A stretch of 64,000 nucleotides of DNA from Sphingomonadales bacterium (lineage in GTDB: Bacteria; Pseudomonadota; Alphaproteobacteria; Sphingomonadales; Sphingomonadaceae), in assembly GCA_027488785.1 (NCBI GenBank), contig JAIYAY010000014.1, forward strand, positions 1 to 64,000, read 5' to 3'. Positions 9,090 through 16,987 of this stretch are shown here, one piece after another (position 1 is the stretch's first letter; every line of letters starts with the position of its first letter). The notes under the pieces are model-generated. The model saw only the letters and a list, made by a program, of their open reading frames with translations, did not search any database and had not been told where the DNA came from. Position numbers and translations under genes: made by a program.

Positions 9090-9824
9090 CTATCTCCCGA
9101 CGCGCTGCAACCCAGTCCCATGCATTTTGAGCCATTGGTCAGCCGCCTTGCGGTTTCCTTCGTACAGCGTATCGAGCCACGCATAAAAATCAGCGCTATG
9201 GTTCATGTGGCGAATGTGCGCGACCTCATGTGCGATGACCGAGCGGCGCACATAGACGGGGGCCATGATCAACCGCCAACTAAGCGAAATAGTGCCATGG
9301 CTTGAGCAGCTACCCCAGCGGCTCCGTGGATCGCCAAGCGACAGGCGCGGGACGGGGGCATTTGCCTTGGCGCAGTAAAAGGCAATCTCTTGGGTAAAAA
9401 TGGTGCGCGCTTCGGCTTTCAACCAACGCAAGATGCGTGCCTCGACCGACGATTCAGGGCCGCCAAGACGTAACCTGCCCTCACCACAGCGGACGCTACG
9501 CGGCCATGTCTCGCACCATTCAATGACATAGCCCTCGCCTTCAAAAGCAATTTCGCGGCCCGGGGCGATGGGGGCGGCTTCCGCGAAACTGTTCAACCGG
9601 GTCGCAATCCACTCCCGCTTCTTGTCGACAAAATCGAGCGCGATATTGGTCGGGGTATAATGCGGCATCGTGATGCGGATTTCGCGTTTGATGGCATCGG
9701 CGCGCATGGAAATGCGCTTTGCGCGGATGTTCCGGAGGATACGCACGGGTACGCGTTCGCCTTCGATAACCACACTGGGATCAGAGCGGCTGTTCGACAA
9801 TATGGTTTTCAAGCGGTCCAGCAT
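9090..9824 (-). CDS. YgjP-like zinc metallopeptidase domain protein (DUF45)
   Basis: The protein is 244 aa from the ATG at 9824, a start that overlaps the upstream ycgN-like gene by 44 nt; longer in-frame readings lie wholly inside that gene. The WLM/YgjP metallopeptidase marks are present: SRWGSCSSHGTISLSWRL, the HExxH site H199-E200-V-A-H203, and the third ligand H209 in HMNHSADF. It should be a cytosolic zinc protein; the family's physiological substrate is not established. It is in the middle of the sco1-ycgN-ygjP-DUF1272 unit and is probably translationally coupled to ycgN. Confidence 0.88.
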   Translation of the reverse strand: MLDRLKTILSNSRSDPSVVIEGERVPVRILRNIRAKRISMRADAIKREIRITMPHYTPTNIALDFVDKKREWIATRLNSFAEAAPIAPGREIAFEGEGYVIEWCETWPRSVRCGEGRLRLGGPESSVEARILRWLKAEARTIFTQEIAFYCAKANAPVPRLSLGDPRSRWGSCSSHGTISLSWRLIMAPVYVRRSVIAHEVAHIRHMNHSADFYAWLDTLYEGNRKAADQWLKMHGTGLQRVGR

Positions 9825-10215
9825 GTAGTTCCGATATAGCCCTATTTTGCACGGACATGCCAGCATCATGTATCGTCTGGCGATCTCCACTGACCAAATA
9901 ATGCCATTCTGGCAGAGGTTTATCTGCAGCGCGGAGCACATATGCGCATGTGGACGGCAGCCAGACATAATCTTCGATTTTGTTCGGGGTGAGCCGGAGA
10001 CATTCCGGGACGATGGCCCTGCGCCCGCGATAATCCGAACATTGACAGCTTTGCAGGTCCAGCAATTTGCAGGCGACATTGGTTGGATAGATGCGGCCTG
10101 TATCTTCGTCCTCCACCTTGTTGAGGCAACATTTGCCACATCCGTCGCACAAGGCTTCCCACTGCGCCCGATCCAGACTTGCAAGCGGCGCCTCCCAAAA
10201 GGGAACTTTGGTCAC
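9781..10215 (-). CDS. YcgN / UPF0260 family cysteine-cluster protein
   Basis: This 144-aa cytosolic protein carries the YkgJ/YcgN cysteine cluster: CDGCGKCCLNKVEDED near residues 23-38, then CKLLDLQSCQCSDY and CLRLTPN. Such clusters are thought to bind zinc or iron-sulfur, but the role of the family is unknown. The start is a GTG at 10215, one base after the sco1 stop (TGA at 10219-10217), so translation is probably coupled. Its 3' end overlaps the ygjP-like gene by 44 nt. Confidence 0.9.
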   Translation of the reverse strand: MTKVPFWEAPLASLDRAQWEALCDGCGKCCLNKVEDEDTGRIYPTNVACKLLDLQSCQCSDYRGRRAIVPECLRLTPNKIEDYVWLPSTCAYVLRAADKPLPEWHYLVSGDRQTIHDAGMSVQNRAISELHAGPLENHIVEQPL

Positions 10216-10216
10216 A

Positions 10217-10837
10217 TCAACGGACCCATTTGGCCAGTTCAGCCTCTACCAAATCAGGCGCGCCTTCATTGGCGTCGGTGTTGGGCACATCGGCGGGCAT
10301 AATCGCCAATGGCTCACCCTTTGGCCCCATCAAATAGGGCGTTTGGCTGTGGCTTATCAGGTAATTTTCAGGTGCGCTGCCTTCGACCCGGCTGGAATAA
10401 ATCGCGAATGTCTTGGCGGCTGCGGCGATTTCTGAATCGGTGCCTGTCAAACCAATGGCCCGCGGATGAAAGGCGCTGACAAATTGTTTCAACACCGCAC
10501 TCGTATCGCGCGCGGGATCAACAGTAATGAAAATCGGTTGGACCTTGCCCGCCAAATCAGGGTTTTTGGTCTCAAAAGATTTTAGACCAGCCATGAGGTT
10601 CTGCATGTCGGGCGTGCAGATGTCAGGGCAATAGGTGTAGCCAAAATAGACGATACGATATTTGCCGTCGAATTCCTTAAAGCTACGCTTTTTACCATCT
10701 TGATCCGTCAGCAGAAAATCACCGCCGATTGTCGCCCCCGCCAACGGCGCTTCGCTGAGCGGCGGTTGCGCAGGTCCAGAGTCGCATGCGGATAGGAGCA
10801 GAAGGGCGGGTAGGGCAAAAAGTGATGTTTTGTTCAT
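10217..10837 (-). CDS. SCO1/SenC family copper chaperone lipoprotein
   Basis: The 206-aa protein has a lipoprotein signal (ALLLLSAC, Cys18) and a thioredoxin-like SCO domain. The copper ligands are C70 and C74 in YCPDIC and H163 in SHSQTPYLM. SCO proteins deliver copper to the CuA site of cytochrome c oxidase or act as thiol-disulfide reductases. It is expected to be anchored in the membrane facing the periplasm. It is the first gene of a four-gene minus unit. No oxidase gene is in the window. Confidence 0.94.
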   Translation of the reverse strand: MNKTSLFALPALLLLSACDSGPAQPPLSEAPLAGATIGGDFLLTDQDGKKRSFKEFDGKYRIVYFGYTYCPDICTPDMQNLMAGLKSFETKNPDLAGKVQPIFITVDPARDTSAVLKQFVSAFHPRAIGLTGTDSEIAAAAKTFAIYSSRVEGSAPENYLISHSQTPYLMGPKGEPLAIMPADVPNTDANEGAPDLVEAELAKWVR

Positions 10838-10887
10838 AGCGAGGCAAGAGATGGTCTGCTAAAGCGCAGTTATCAAGGGCATTGGAT

Positions 10888-11547
10888 ATGAAAATGGGGC
10901 ACATTCTGGTGAAAAAGACATTTTTTCTCATTGCAGCGGCTGGACTCCTCTTGCCGGTAACCAGCGGTGTCGTCGCGCCTGCTGCCATGGCGCAGTTTTC
11001 GGACAGCTATAATTTCCTCAAAGCGGTAAAAGACCGCAAGGGTGAAGAGGCCGAAAAGTTTTTGTCAGAACCCGGCTCGGTCATCATCAATACGCGCGAT
11101 GTAACCTCTGGTGAAACCGCATTGCATATTGTGATCCAGCGCCGCGATTCGACGTGGCTTGGCTATTTGCTGCAAAAGGGTGCCAATCCTAACTTGGCTG
11201 ACAAAAAAGGTACGACCCCATTAATGCTCGCCACCCAGCTGGGCTATGTGGAGGGTATAGATCTGCTGACCCGCAGAAAAGCGCAGGTTGACCAAAGCAA
11301 TCGCGCGGGTGAAACGGCACTTATTCTGGCCGTACAACTCCGCAATACCGAAGCTGTGCGGGCCTTGTTAAAGGCGGGTGCCAACCCGGATAAAACCGAC
11401 AGCCGCGCCGGATATTCCGCCCGCGAATATGCCAAGCAGGACGGCCGTGCATCGGAAATTGCCGCGATCATCGAAAGTCATGGCAAAACGGATAGCGCGA
11501 AAAAGCCTGCTGAACTCGACTTTTCGGGCATTGAGGGGCCGAAATAA
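10888..11547 (+). CDS. Exported ankyrin-repeat protein
   Basis: This protein of about 219 aa is drawn from the ATG at 10888 (TTG 10882 and ATG 10894 are alternatives). A signal peptide, FLIAAAGLLLPVTSGV, ends near AAMA-QF. Four ankyrin repeats follow, with the typical GETALHIVIQRRD, GTTPLMLATQLGYVE, GETALILAVQLRNTE and SAREYAKQDGRASE helices and GANPN/GANPD turns. It is likely a periplasmic protein-interaction scaffold. It is divergent from sco1 by 50 bp and converges with msrB by 25 bp. No partner is identifiable. Confidence 0.9.
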   Translation: MKMGHILVKKTFFLIAAAGLLLPVTSGVVAPAAMAQFSDSYNFLKAVKDRKGEEAEKFLSEPGSVIINTRDVTSGETALHIVIQRRDSTWLGYLLQKGANPNLADKKGTTPLMLATQLGYVEGIDLLTRRKAQVDQSNRAGETALILAVQLRNTEAVRALLKAGANPDKTDSRAGYSAREYAKQDGRASEIAAIIESHGKTDSAKKPAELDFSGIEGPK

Positions 11548-11572
11548 CCAGACTCGCAATCCCGTCCGACTA

Positions 11573-12085
11573 TTAGCCGGGAACGAACTTCATGGCGGCA
11601 CCGTTCATGCAATAGCGTTTGCCGGTAGGCTTAGGCCCGTCATTAAAGACATGACCAAGATGCCCGCCACATTGCGCGCAGTGCACTTCTGTCCGGGGTA
11701 AACCAATTTTATAGTCGGTTTTCGTGCCAACGCCGCCCGCCAAAGGCGTGTAAAAGCTTGGCCAGCCAGTGCCGCTTTCAAACTTTGTGGCCGAGGAAAA
11801 CAGACGTTTATTGCACCCAGCACAGACATATGTACCTTTACGCTTTTCGCTGTTCAGCACGCTGCTATAGGGCCGCTCGGTGTCCTCTTGGCGCAATATG
11901 CGATAAGCTGCCGGCGAAAGACGTTTTTTCCATTCGGCATCGCTATAGCTGACAGCAAAGCGCGTCTTGGCCGTCGCATCCCGGCCGCAGCCTAAGACGA
12001 ACATAGCTGCACCTGCACTACAGAAGGACAGGAATTGGCGCTTGCTTAGTTGCACGACATGTTCCTTTGAGAGCCTTGGCAGCAC
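11573..12085 (-). CDS. msrB: Peptide-methionine (R)-S-oxide reductase, exported type
   Basis: This 170-aa protein repairs R-epimers of methionine sulfoxide. The structural zinc cysteines are C88/C91 (CAGC) and C136/C139 (CAQCGGHLG). The catalytic Cys159 lies in KRYCMNGAAMKF, where the usual RYCINSASL is slightly altered. The N-terminus has SKRQFLSFCSAGAAMFVLGC, a Tat-like signal with KR in place of RR and a possible lipobox at Cys33. This suggests a periplasmic or lipid-anchored enzyme rather than a cytosolic one. It lies 30 bp downstream of the P450 gene on the same strand. Confidence 0.92.
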   Translation of the reverse strand: MLPRLSKEHVVQLSKRQFLSFCSAGAAMFVLGCGRDATAKTRFAVSYSDAEWKKRLSPAAYRILRQEDTERPYSSVLNSEKRKGTYVCAGCNKRLFSSATKFESGTGWPSFYTPLAGGVGTKTDYKIGLPRTEVHCAQCGGHLGHVFNDGPKPTGKRYCMNGAAMKFVPG

Positions 12086-12115
12086 ATAGGCTGCGATGGC
12101 CCCAAAAGTTTCATA

Positions 12116-13396
12116 TCAATAACGGGACAGCTCCACATCCATTTTGCGATAGCCGTGGACAAAGCAACCAGCGACGCGCTCTGGTTCTGCAACGACGTTC
12201 GGCCGCAGGCGGCGCACTGCCATTTCTTCAAGCAAGATGCGGATTTGCAGTTCGGCAAGCCGCGCACCCACGCAGCGGTGGATACCATAGCCAAACGCCA
12301 GATGCCTACGCGCGTTTTCACGGTCAACGATCAGCTTATCTGGATTTTCGAACACGCTCTCGTCGCGATTGGCCGACAGATACCACATGCCAATTTTATC
12401 GCCCGCCTTGATCGGCGCGCCGAACAGGTCATGGTCCTGGGTCGCGGTCCGCCGCATATGCGCCAACGGCGTCTGCCAGCGGATGATTTCGCTGACGGCA
12501 TTGGTGATGAAGCCCGGGTTTTTCTCCAGCTTCTCACGCTCATCCTGGAAGCTATGCAGGCCATAAACATAACCAGACATGGAATTGCGCGTCGTGTCGT
12601 TACCGCCGACGATCAGCAAGATGAGGTTGCCCATATATTCCAGCGGGTCCATGTCCTTCATCGGCGAATGGATCATCCGGCTGATTAGGTCAGGGGCTTC
12701 GCCTTTGTTTTTGCGTTCGTTCCAGAGATTCTGGAAATAGGCACCCATTTCGAACATTTTGGCGAGCCGTGCTTTGCGGGTTTCTTCAGAACGGAACAAT
12801 TCGACGTCACCCGCCCAATCCGACCATTCGGTCAGTTTGCGGCGGTCTTCCCAAGGGAAATCGAACAGCAAGGCAAGCATTTGCGTCGTCAGCTCGATCG
12901 AGACCAGATCAACCCAGTCAAATGTTTGGCCAACGGGCAAAGAATCGAGCAACTCGGCTGTGCGGCGGCGGATGTCACCGGACATGCGGTCCATTTCACC
13001 TGGCGTAAATGCCGGTGCGATGACGCGACGTTCCTCGGTATGTTTAGGCCGGTCCATCGCAATGAACATAGGCATGACGACTCTTTCCTCTTCGGGAATG
13101 GGTTCGGCGAGCGCGTTGTCGTCGATCAGCGTGATGCCGCCATGTTCGAAGGAAGACGAGTAAAGATCTGGCAATGCCTCAACATGCTGAATCGCTTTCA
13201 GCGTTGTGACGTTCCAATAGCTGCCGAAATCGGAGCCTTCGATTTTGTTAATCGGGGCTTTTTCGCGCATTTCCTTGAATATTGGATGCCAACGATCCTC
13301 AAGGTAAATATCCGCTTTGGTAACATCCCAGCGGTGCGGCGCCTGGTTCACTTCATAAGGTAGCGAATCGTTCTCAAATATCGGGGCAGTGGCCAT
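12116..13396 (-). CDS. Cytochrome P450, CYP153-like (alkane/alkyl terminal hydroxylase type)
   Basis: This 426-aa soluble P450 has the haem Cys375 in HLAFGYGIHRCVG, the I-helix GGNDTTRNSM (264-273) and ExxR as EIIR (303-306). Stretches such as GNLILLIVGGNDTTRNSM, SEIIRWQTPLAHMRRT and FDFPWEDRRKLTEWSD are close to remembered CYP153A sequences, which hydroxylate n-alkanes or other aliphatics at the terminal position using ferredoxin and ferredoxin reductase. Neither redox partner is encoded nearby. A GAGAGAGGA ribosome-binding site precedes the ATG at 13396. The exact subfamily and substrate are uncertain. Confidence 0.88.
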   Translation of the reverse strand: MATAPIFENDSLPYEVNQAPHRWDVTKADIYLEDRWHPIFKEMREKAPINKIEGSDFGSYWNVTTLKAIQHVEALPDLYSSSFEHGGITLIDDNALAEPIPEEERVVMPMFIAMDRPKHTEERRVIAPAFTPGEMDRMSGDIRRRTAELLDSLPVGQTFDWVDLVSIELTTQMLALLFDFPWEDRRKLTEWSDWAGDVELFRSEETRKARLAKMFEMGAYFQNLWNERKNKGEAPDLISRMIHSPMKDMDPLEYMGNLILLIVGGNDTTRNSMSGYVYGLHSFQDEREKLEKNPGFITNAVSEIIRWQTPLAHMRRTATQDHDLFGAPIKAGDKIGMWYLSANRDESVFENPDKLIVDRENARRHLAFGYGIHRCVGARLAELQIRILLEEMAVRRLRPNVVAEPERVAGCFVHGYRKMDVELSRY

Positions 13397-13424
13397 TATT
13401 TCGAATCCTCTCTCATGCTAGAAA

Positions 13425-13449
13425 TTGGCACTACTTACAAAAATGTCAA
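13425..13449 (-). promoter_or_regulatory. Candidate promoter/operator of the P450 gene
   Basis: Reading the minus strand, TTGACA (13449-13444) is a perfect -35 hexamer. An inverted match, TGCCAA (13430-13425), lies 13 nt further on, making an imperfect dyad TTGACA-N13-TGCCAA. The -10 is not convincing. The rest of the 288-bp P450-queG gap (13397-13684) contains no supported gene. Confidence 0.35.
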
Positions 13450-13684
13450 TCCAGTTTCGAACCGCAACCCAATCGGTGCTGCGCGTGTTTTATCGGCGCA
13501 CTTGGATAGGCCTCTTGCGTGCCCGCTTGTTTTCAAGACACCAGAAACGCTGCCTCGAAGAAATTTTCAGGTTCATACAATCGACCGCATAAAGGCCGTG
13601 GAATTGCTTTACGCGTCCCTTTGCCTCTATTGCATAAATTCTGATGTGCCCCACAGTGTCGAGGGCGTTGAATAAGGTCGGCGA

Positions 13685-14812
13685 GTGACGAGAGAAAAGT
13701 CAAATTTAGTTGATGCTTTGCAAGACCGGGCAATGGGCGAAGGCTTTGTTGCATTTGGCATAGCGCCTGGGCACCTTGCGCCTTTGGCCAGCGAGCGCCT
13801 CCAACAATGGTTGAAGGACGGACTGCATGGCGACATGCTCTGGATGGAAAGCCGCGTTGATGAACGTGCCAATCCGGACGTTTTATGGCCTGAGGTCAAA
13901 TCCGTCATCATGTTGGGGATGAGCTACGCCCCGCCGCAGGACCCAATGATACTTGCCGACCAAGACACGTGCGCACGCATTTCGGTCTATGCCCAAGGGC
14001 GCGATTATCATGATGTCGTAAAGGGCGCGCTCAAGCGGCTGGCGGGATGGCTGGCGCATGAAGCAGATGTAGGCGTCAAGGTTTTTGTGGACACTGCGCC
14101 AGTGATGGAGAAAGCGTTGGCGCAATCCGCTGGGCTTGGCTGGCAAGGCAAGCACAGCAATGTTGTCAGCAGAGAGCATGGCAGTTGGTTGTTTTTGGGC
14201 GCGATCTATACCACCGCTGCGTTGGAACCTGCGTTGCCTGCCGAAGATAGTTGTGGATCATGCCGCGCGTGCCAAGACATTTGCCCGACCAATGCCTTTC
14301 CGGCGCCCTATCGCCTCGATGCCCGTCGCTGCATCTCTTATCTGACGATCGAGCATAAGGGGCCGATTGATCCCGAGCTTCGGCCCTTAATGGGCAATCA
14401 TATCTATGGCTGCGATGACTGTCTTGCCGTGTGTCCATGGAACAAATTTGCCGAAACGGCGGCGGCGCATAAGGCATTTTTGCCGCGTGCAGAATTGGTG
14501 GCGCCGCAGATTGCCGATTTATTGACATTGGATGATGCCGTGTTTCGCAAGCTGTTTTCCGGATCACCGATCAAACGCATCGGACGGGACCGTTTCGTGC
14601 GTAATGTCTTGATCGCGGCTGGCAATGGCCGTGATCTGGGCCTTATTTCGCAGATTGAAGCGTTGCTGCGTGATCCCGCGCCTGTGGTGCGCGGTGCGGC
14701 GATTTGGGCGTTGGGGCGGCTGTCACCTGAGGCGTTGGCACACCGGCGTGCCGAGTATTTGCCGACCGAGCGAGATCCGTCCGTCCGTGCCGAGTGGGAT
14801 GCCAAGACCTAG
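13685..14812 (+). CDS. queG: Epoxyqueuosine reductase
   Basis: The 375-aa cobalamin- and 4Fe-4S-dependent enzyme carries out the last step of queuosine tRNA modification. It shows the N-terminal catalytic domain with Asp136 in [15 protein letters not shown], then two ferredoxin-type clusters: C190[10 protein letters not shown]200-P and C243-DDC-LAVC250-P, with C216 completing the ligands. The C-terminus has HEAT-like helices ([29 protein letters not shown]). The start is GTG at 13685; no strong ribosome-binding site is seen. It is expected to act in the cytosol on queuosine-type tRNAs. Confidence 0.95.
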   Translation: MTREKSNLVDALQDRAMGEGFVAFGIAPGHLAPLASERLQQWLKDGLHGDMLWMESRVDERANPDVLWPEVKSVIMLGMSYAPPQDPMILADQDTCARISVYAQGRDYHDVVKGALKRLAGWLAHEADVGVKVFVDTAPVMEKALAQSAGLGWQGKHSNVVSREHGSWLFLGAIYTTAALEPALPAEDSCGSCRACQDICPTNAFPAPYRLDARRCISYLTIEHKGPIDPELRPLMGNHIYGCDDCLAVCPWNKFAETAAAHKAFLPRAELVAPQIADLLTLDDAVFRKLFSGSPIKRIGRDRFVRNVLIAAGNGRDLGLISQIEALLRDPAPVVRGAAIWALGRLSPEALAHRRAEYLPTERDPSVRAEWDAKT

Positions 14813-14851
14813 GATCGGCACCATGTGCGCGGCGATCGGACCGTTGATGAT

Positions 14852-15250
14852 TTAGCGGCGTAAAAGGGCATCAATACAAGCAGCGCGGTCTACGGCAGTT
14901 CCGTCGCTTCTGCGTGCATCGACATAGGTGACCACTTCGCGCCCACCCTTGCGTTCGGGGTAGAGAAACGCATCGAGGATGCAAGGCTTGCCGACGAACT
15001 GCAGCTTGCGACCATAAACTTCAATAACGTCCAGCCGTGGTTCGCCGAATACGCGTTTTAGGGTATTGGCGTCTTTACCAATCACCCCTTCAAGTCCCCG
15101 TATTGCTACAGGAGCAGGGCGCGGCGGGAAAGATGCGGCAGTGCGCTCGACGGGTGCAGCCTGACGCGCTGGCACCCGCGCCTCCGGCGGCGAGACGCAG
15201 CCTGTCAGCAACAGCGCGGTTGTGGTGAAGGGAAGTATATTTTTGATCAC
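14852..15250 (-). CDS. Small predicted lipoprotein, function unknown
   Basis: This 132-aa protein has a lipoprotein signal, TTTALLLTGC, with the lipid-modified Cys at residue 18. The mature part starts with a Pro/Ala-rich linker. It then has GLEGVIGKDANTLKRVFGEPRLDVIEVYGRKLQFVGKPCILDAFLYP, which resembles the small SmpA/OmlA-like 'GEP' fold of outer-membrane lipoproteins (weak resemblance), and two further Cys. It overlaps the EI24 gene by 4 nt (ATGA) and is coupled to it. I do not recognise a named family. Confidence 0.7.
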   Translation of the reverse strand: MIKNILPFTTTALLLTGCVSPPEARVPARQAAPVERTAASFPPRPAPVAIRGLEGVIGKDANTLKRVFGEPRLDVIEVYGRKLQFVGKPCILDAFLYPERKGGREVVTYVDARRSDGTAVDRAACIDALLRR

Positions 15251-15906
15251 GCGCTATATTCCGAATGCACTAAATGAACGGCCATTGCCGTTGCCAAAAC
15301 AGGCACGAATAGGTTGACGAGTGGTACCATCATGCCCGCAGTGCCAAATAGTCCCAGCATGACGCGTGACAGCTTGTTCATCGTCCCCTTCGCGCCATGG
15401 CGCGCGATAAGCATGTCCTCAAGATCTCGTCCCAAAAGCAGCGCATTGATAAACAAAAACGCAATCGCGGTGCCGACACCAGTGAACAGCAAGAGAATGT
15501 AAACAGGCAGCGCGAGCAGATTATAGCCGACCACGCGCGCTATAGACTTTAAGCCCATTTGGACGCCTGCGCCGAGACTTGGCCGTTTGCCGAACGCAGC
15601 GTGGCTTGGATAATGCCGATCCTCGACGGCATCGATGATGTCGTCGGCAAAAACCCATGTCATGGCTATGGCGACGACACGGAAAAGTAAAATGCCCGAC
15701 AAGGCGACAATCGCGGCCGACAGCAAGCCTGACCAAAAACCTGTGCCATTGACACTCAGCCAGCTGAATAAGGCTTGCAAGGCAAACCAAAGCCCGATGC
15801 CTGAAGCAATAAGAGTGACAATGGTCAAAACGACCACTTTGACCATCACAATAGCAACGCGCCTGTCGGACAGGCTTTGGAACGAAAGCATCAGCGCCTG
15901 AATCAT
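15247..15906 (-). CDS. EI24 / CysZ-like integral membrane protein
   Basis: This 219-aa protein has about four hydrophobic helices: residues 22-50, 55-80, 130-165 and 185-205. The segments GLLSAAIVALSGILLFRVVA, GYNLLALPVYILLLFTGVG and FLFINALLLGRDLEDMLIARH, followed by R(V)MLGLFGTAG, match the EI24 family. That family includes CysZ, implicated in sulfate uptake, and uncharacterised relatives. Whether this one moves sulfate is unknown; no cys genes are nearby. It is cotranscribed with the small lipoprotein gene (4-nt overlap) and divergent from the adenosine kinase gene. Confidence 0.8.
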   Translation of the reverse strand: MIQALMLSFQSLSDRRVAIVMVKVVVLTIVTLIASGIGLWFALQALFSWLSVNGTGFWSGLLSAAIVALSGILLFRVVAIAMTWVFADDIIDAVEDRHYPSHAAFGKRPSLGAGVQMGLKSIARVVGYNLLALPVYILLLFTGVGTAIAFLFINALLLGRDLEDMLIARHGAKGTMNKLSRVMLGLFGTAGMMVPLVNLFVPVLATAMAVHLVHSEYSA

Positions 15907-15991
15907 GTGGCCGTTCTAAAGCGCTTGCCGGAAATGTCCAATCCAACTAGGTGGCTTTGCCCCTGGGCGCTTTGCTTAAATAGGAACCTTT

Positions 15992-16987
15992 ATGACTGAT
16001 ACCCGCTTCGACGTCCTCGCCATTGGCAATGCCATTGTCGATATCATCGCCGATACGAACGACGCGTTTATTGCGAGTGAAGGCCTCACAAAGGGCAGCA
16101 TGCAGCTTATCGACGAGGAACGCGCGCAGGCGCTTTACGGGCATATGGGACCTGCGCGTGAAATTAGCGGTGGTTCGGCGGCGAACACCTTGGCGGGGCT
16201 TGCGCGGCTTGGGCACAAGACGGCATTTATCGGGCAAGTGGCAACCGATCAGCTGGGTGAAGTTTTTGCGCATGATATTCGTGCAGGCGGCATTCACTTT
16301 GATGTTCCCGCCCGCGACGGCGCACCATCAACCGCGCGTTGCTACATATTGGTCACGCCCGATGCGCAGCGCACGATGAACACCTTTTTGGGGGCGTCCC
16401 AATATCTGCCTGCATCGGTAATCGACACATCGCTGATCGAAAGCGCGGCGATCTTGTATCTTGAAGGCTATTTGTGGGACCCCGAAGAACCACGCGCCGC
16501 AATGCGGACCGCCATTGATGTCGCACGCGCCGCTGGCCGCAAGGTTGCCTTGACCTTGTCAGATGCATTTGTGATTTCGCGCCATGGTCCCGATTTCCTC
16601 GCCGAAATGGATGCGGGTCGAATTGATATTTTATTCTCCAATGAAGTTGAAATTTGCGCGCTGAACAATAGCGACGATTTCGAAGCTTCGGTTGCGGCAA
16701 TCGCCGCCAAGGTTCCATTGCTTGTCTGCACGCGCGGCGAACATGGCGCCATTGCCGTCGAAAATGGTGTACGGACGGAAGTTAGTGCCGAACCCGTGGC
16801 GCAGTTGGTCGATACCACAGGCGCAGGCGACCTGTTTGCGTCTGGTGTGTTTGCTGGACTTGCGCAGGGGCGTCCTCTGGCGGAATGTCTGACCATGGGC
16901 GCAGTGTGCGCAGCAGAAATCATCTCGCATTATGGCGCGCGGCCAGAAGCGGACATTGCTGATTTGGTCGCAAAGCGCTTACGTTAA
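15992..16987 (+). CDS. Adenosine kinase-type PfkB sugar kinase
   Basis: This 331-aa ribokinase-family enzyme begins FDVLAIGNAIVDIIAD. The PfkB signatures are GGSAANTLAGLARLG near residue 51 and the catalytic DTTGAGDLFASGVFAGL near residue 272, with the GAGD Asp as base. It resembles alphaproteobacterial adenosine kinases, which phosphorylate adenosine to AMP in purine salvage. A ribosome-binding site AGGAA lies 8 nt before the ATG. Its TAA stop shares the palindrome TTAA with the convergent flippase gene. Confidence 0.88.
   Translation: MTDTRFDVLAIGNAIVDIIADTNDAFIASEGLTKGSMQLIDEERAQALYGHMGPAREISGGSAANTLAGLARLGHKTAFIGQVATDQLGEVFAHDIRAGGIHFDVPARDGAPSTARCYILVTPDAQRTMNTFLGASQYLPASVIDTSLIESAAILYLEGYLWDPEEPRAAMRTAIDVARAAGRKVALTLSDAFVISRHGPDFLAEMDAGRIDILFSNEVEICALNNSDDFEASVAAIAAKVPLLVCTRGEHGAIAVENGVRTEVSAEPVAQLVDTTGAGDLFASGVFAGLAQGRPLAECLTMGAVCAAEIISHYGARPEADIADLVAKRLR

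Noticed and set aside
13415-13675. 86-aa open frame between the P450 and queG genes
   Set aside because: No ribosome-binding site, no recognisable domain, and it covers the likely P450 promoter.
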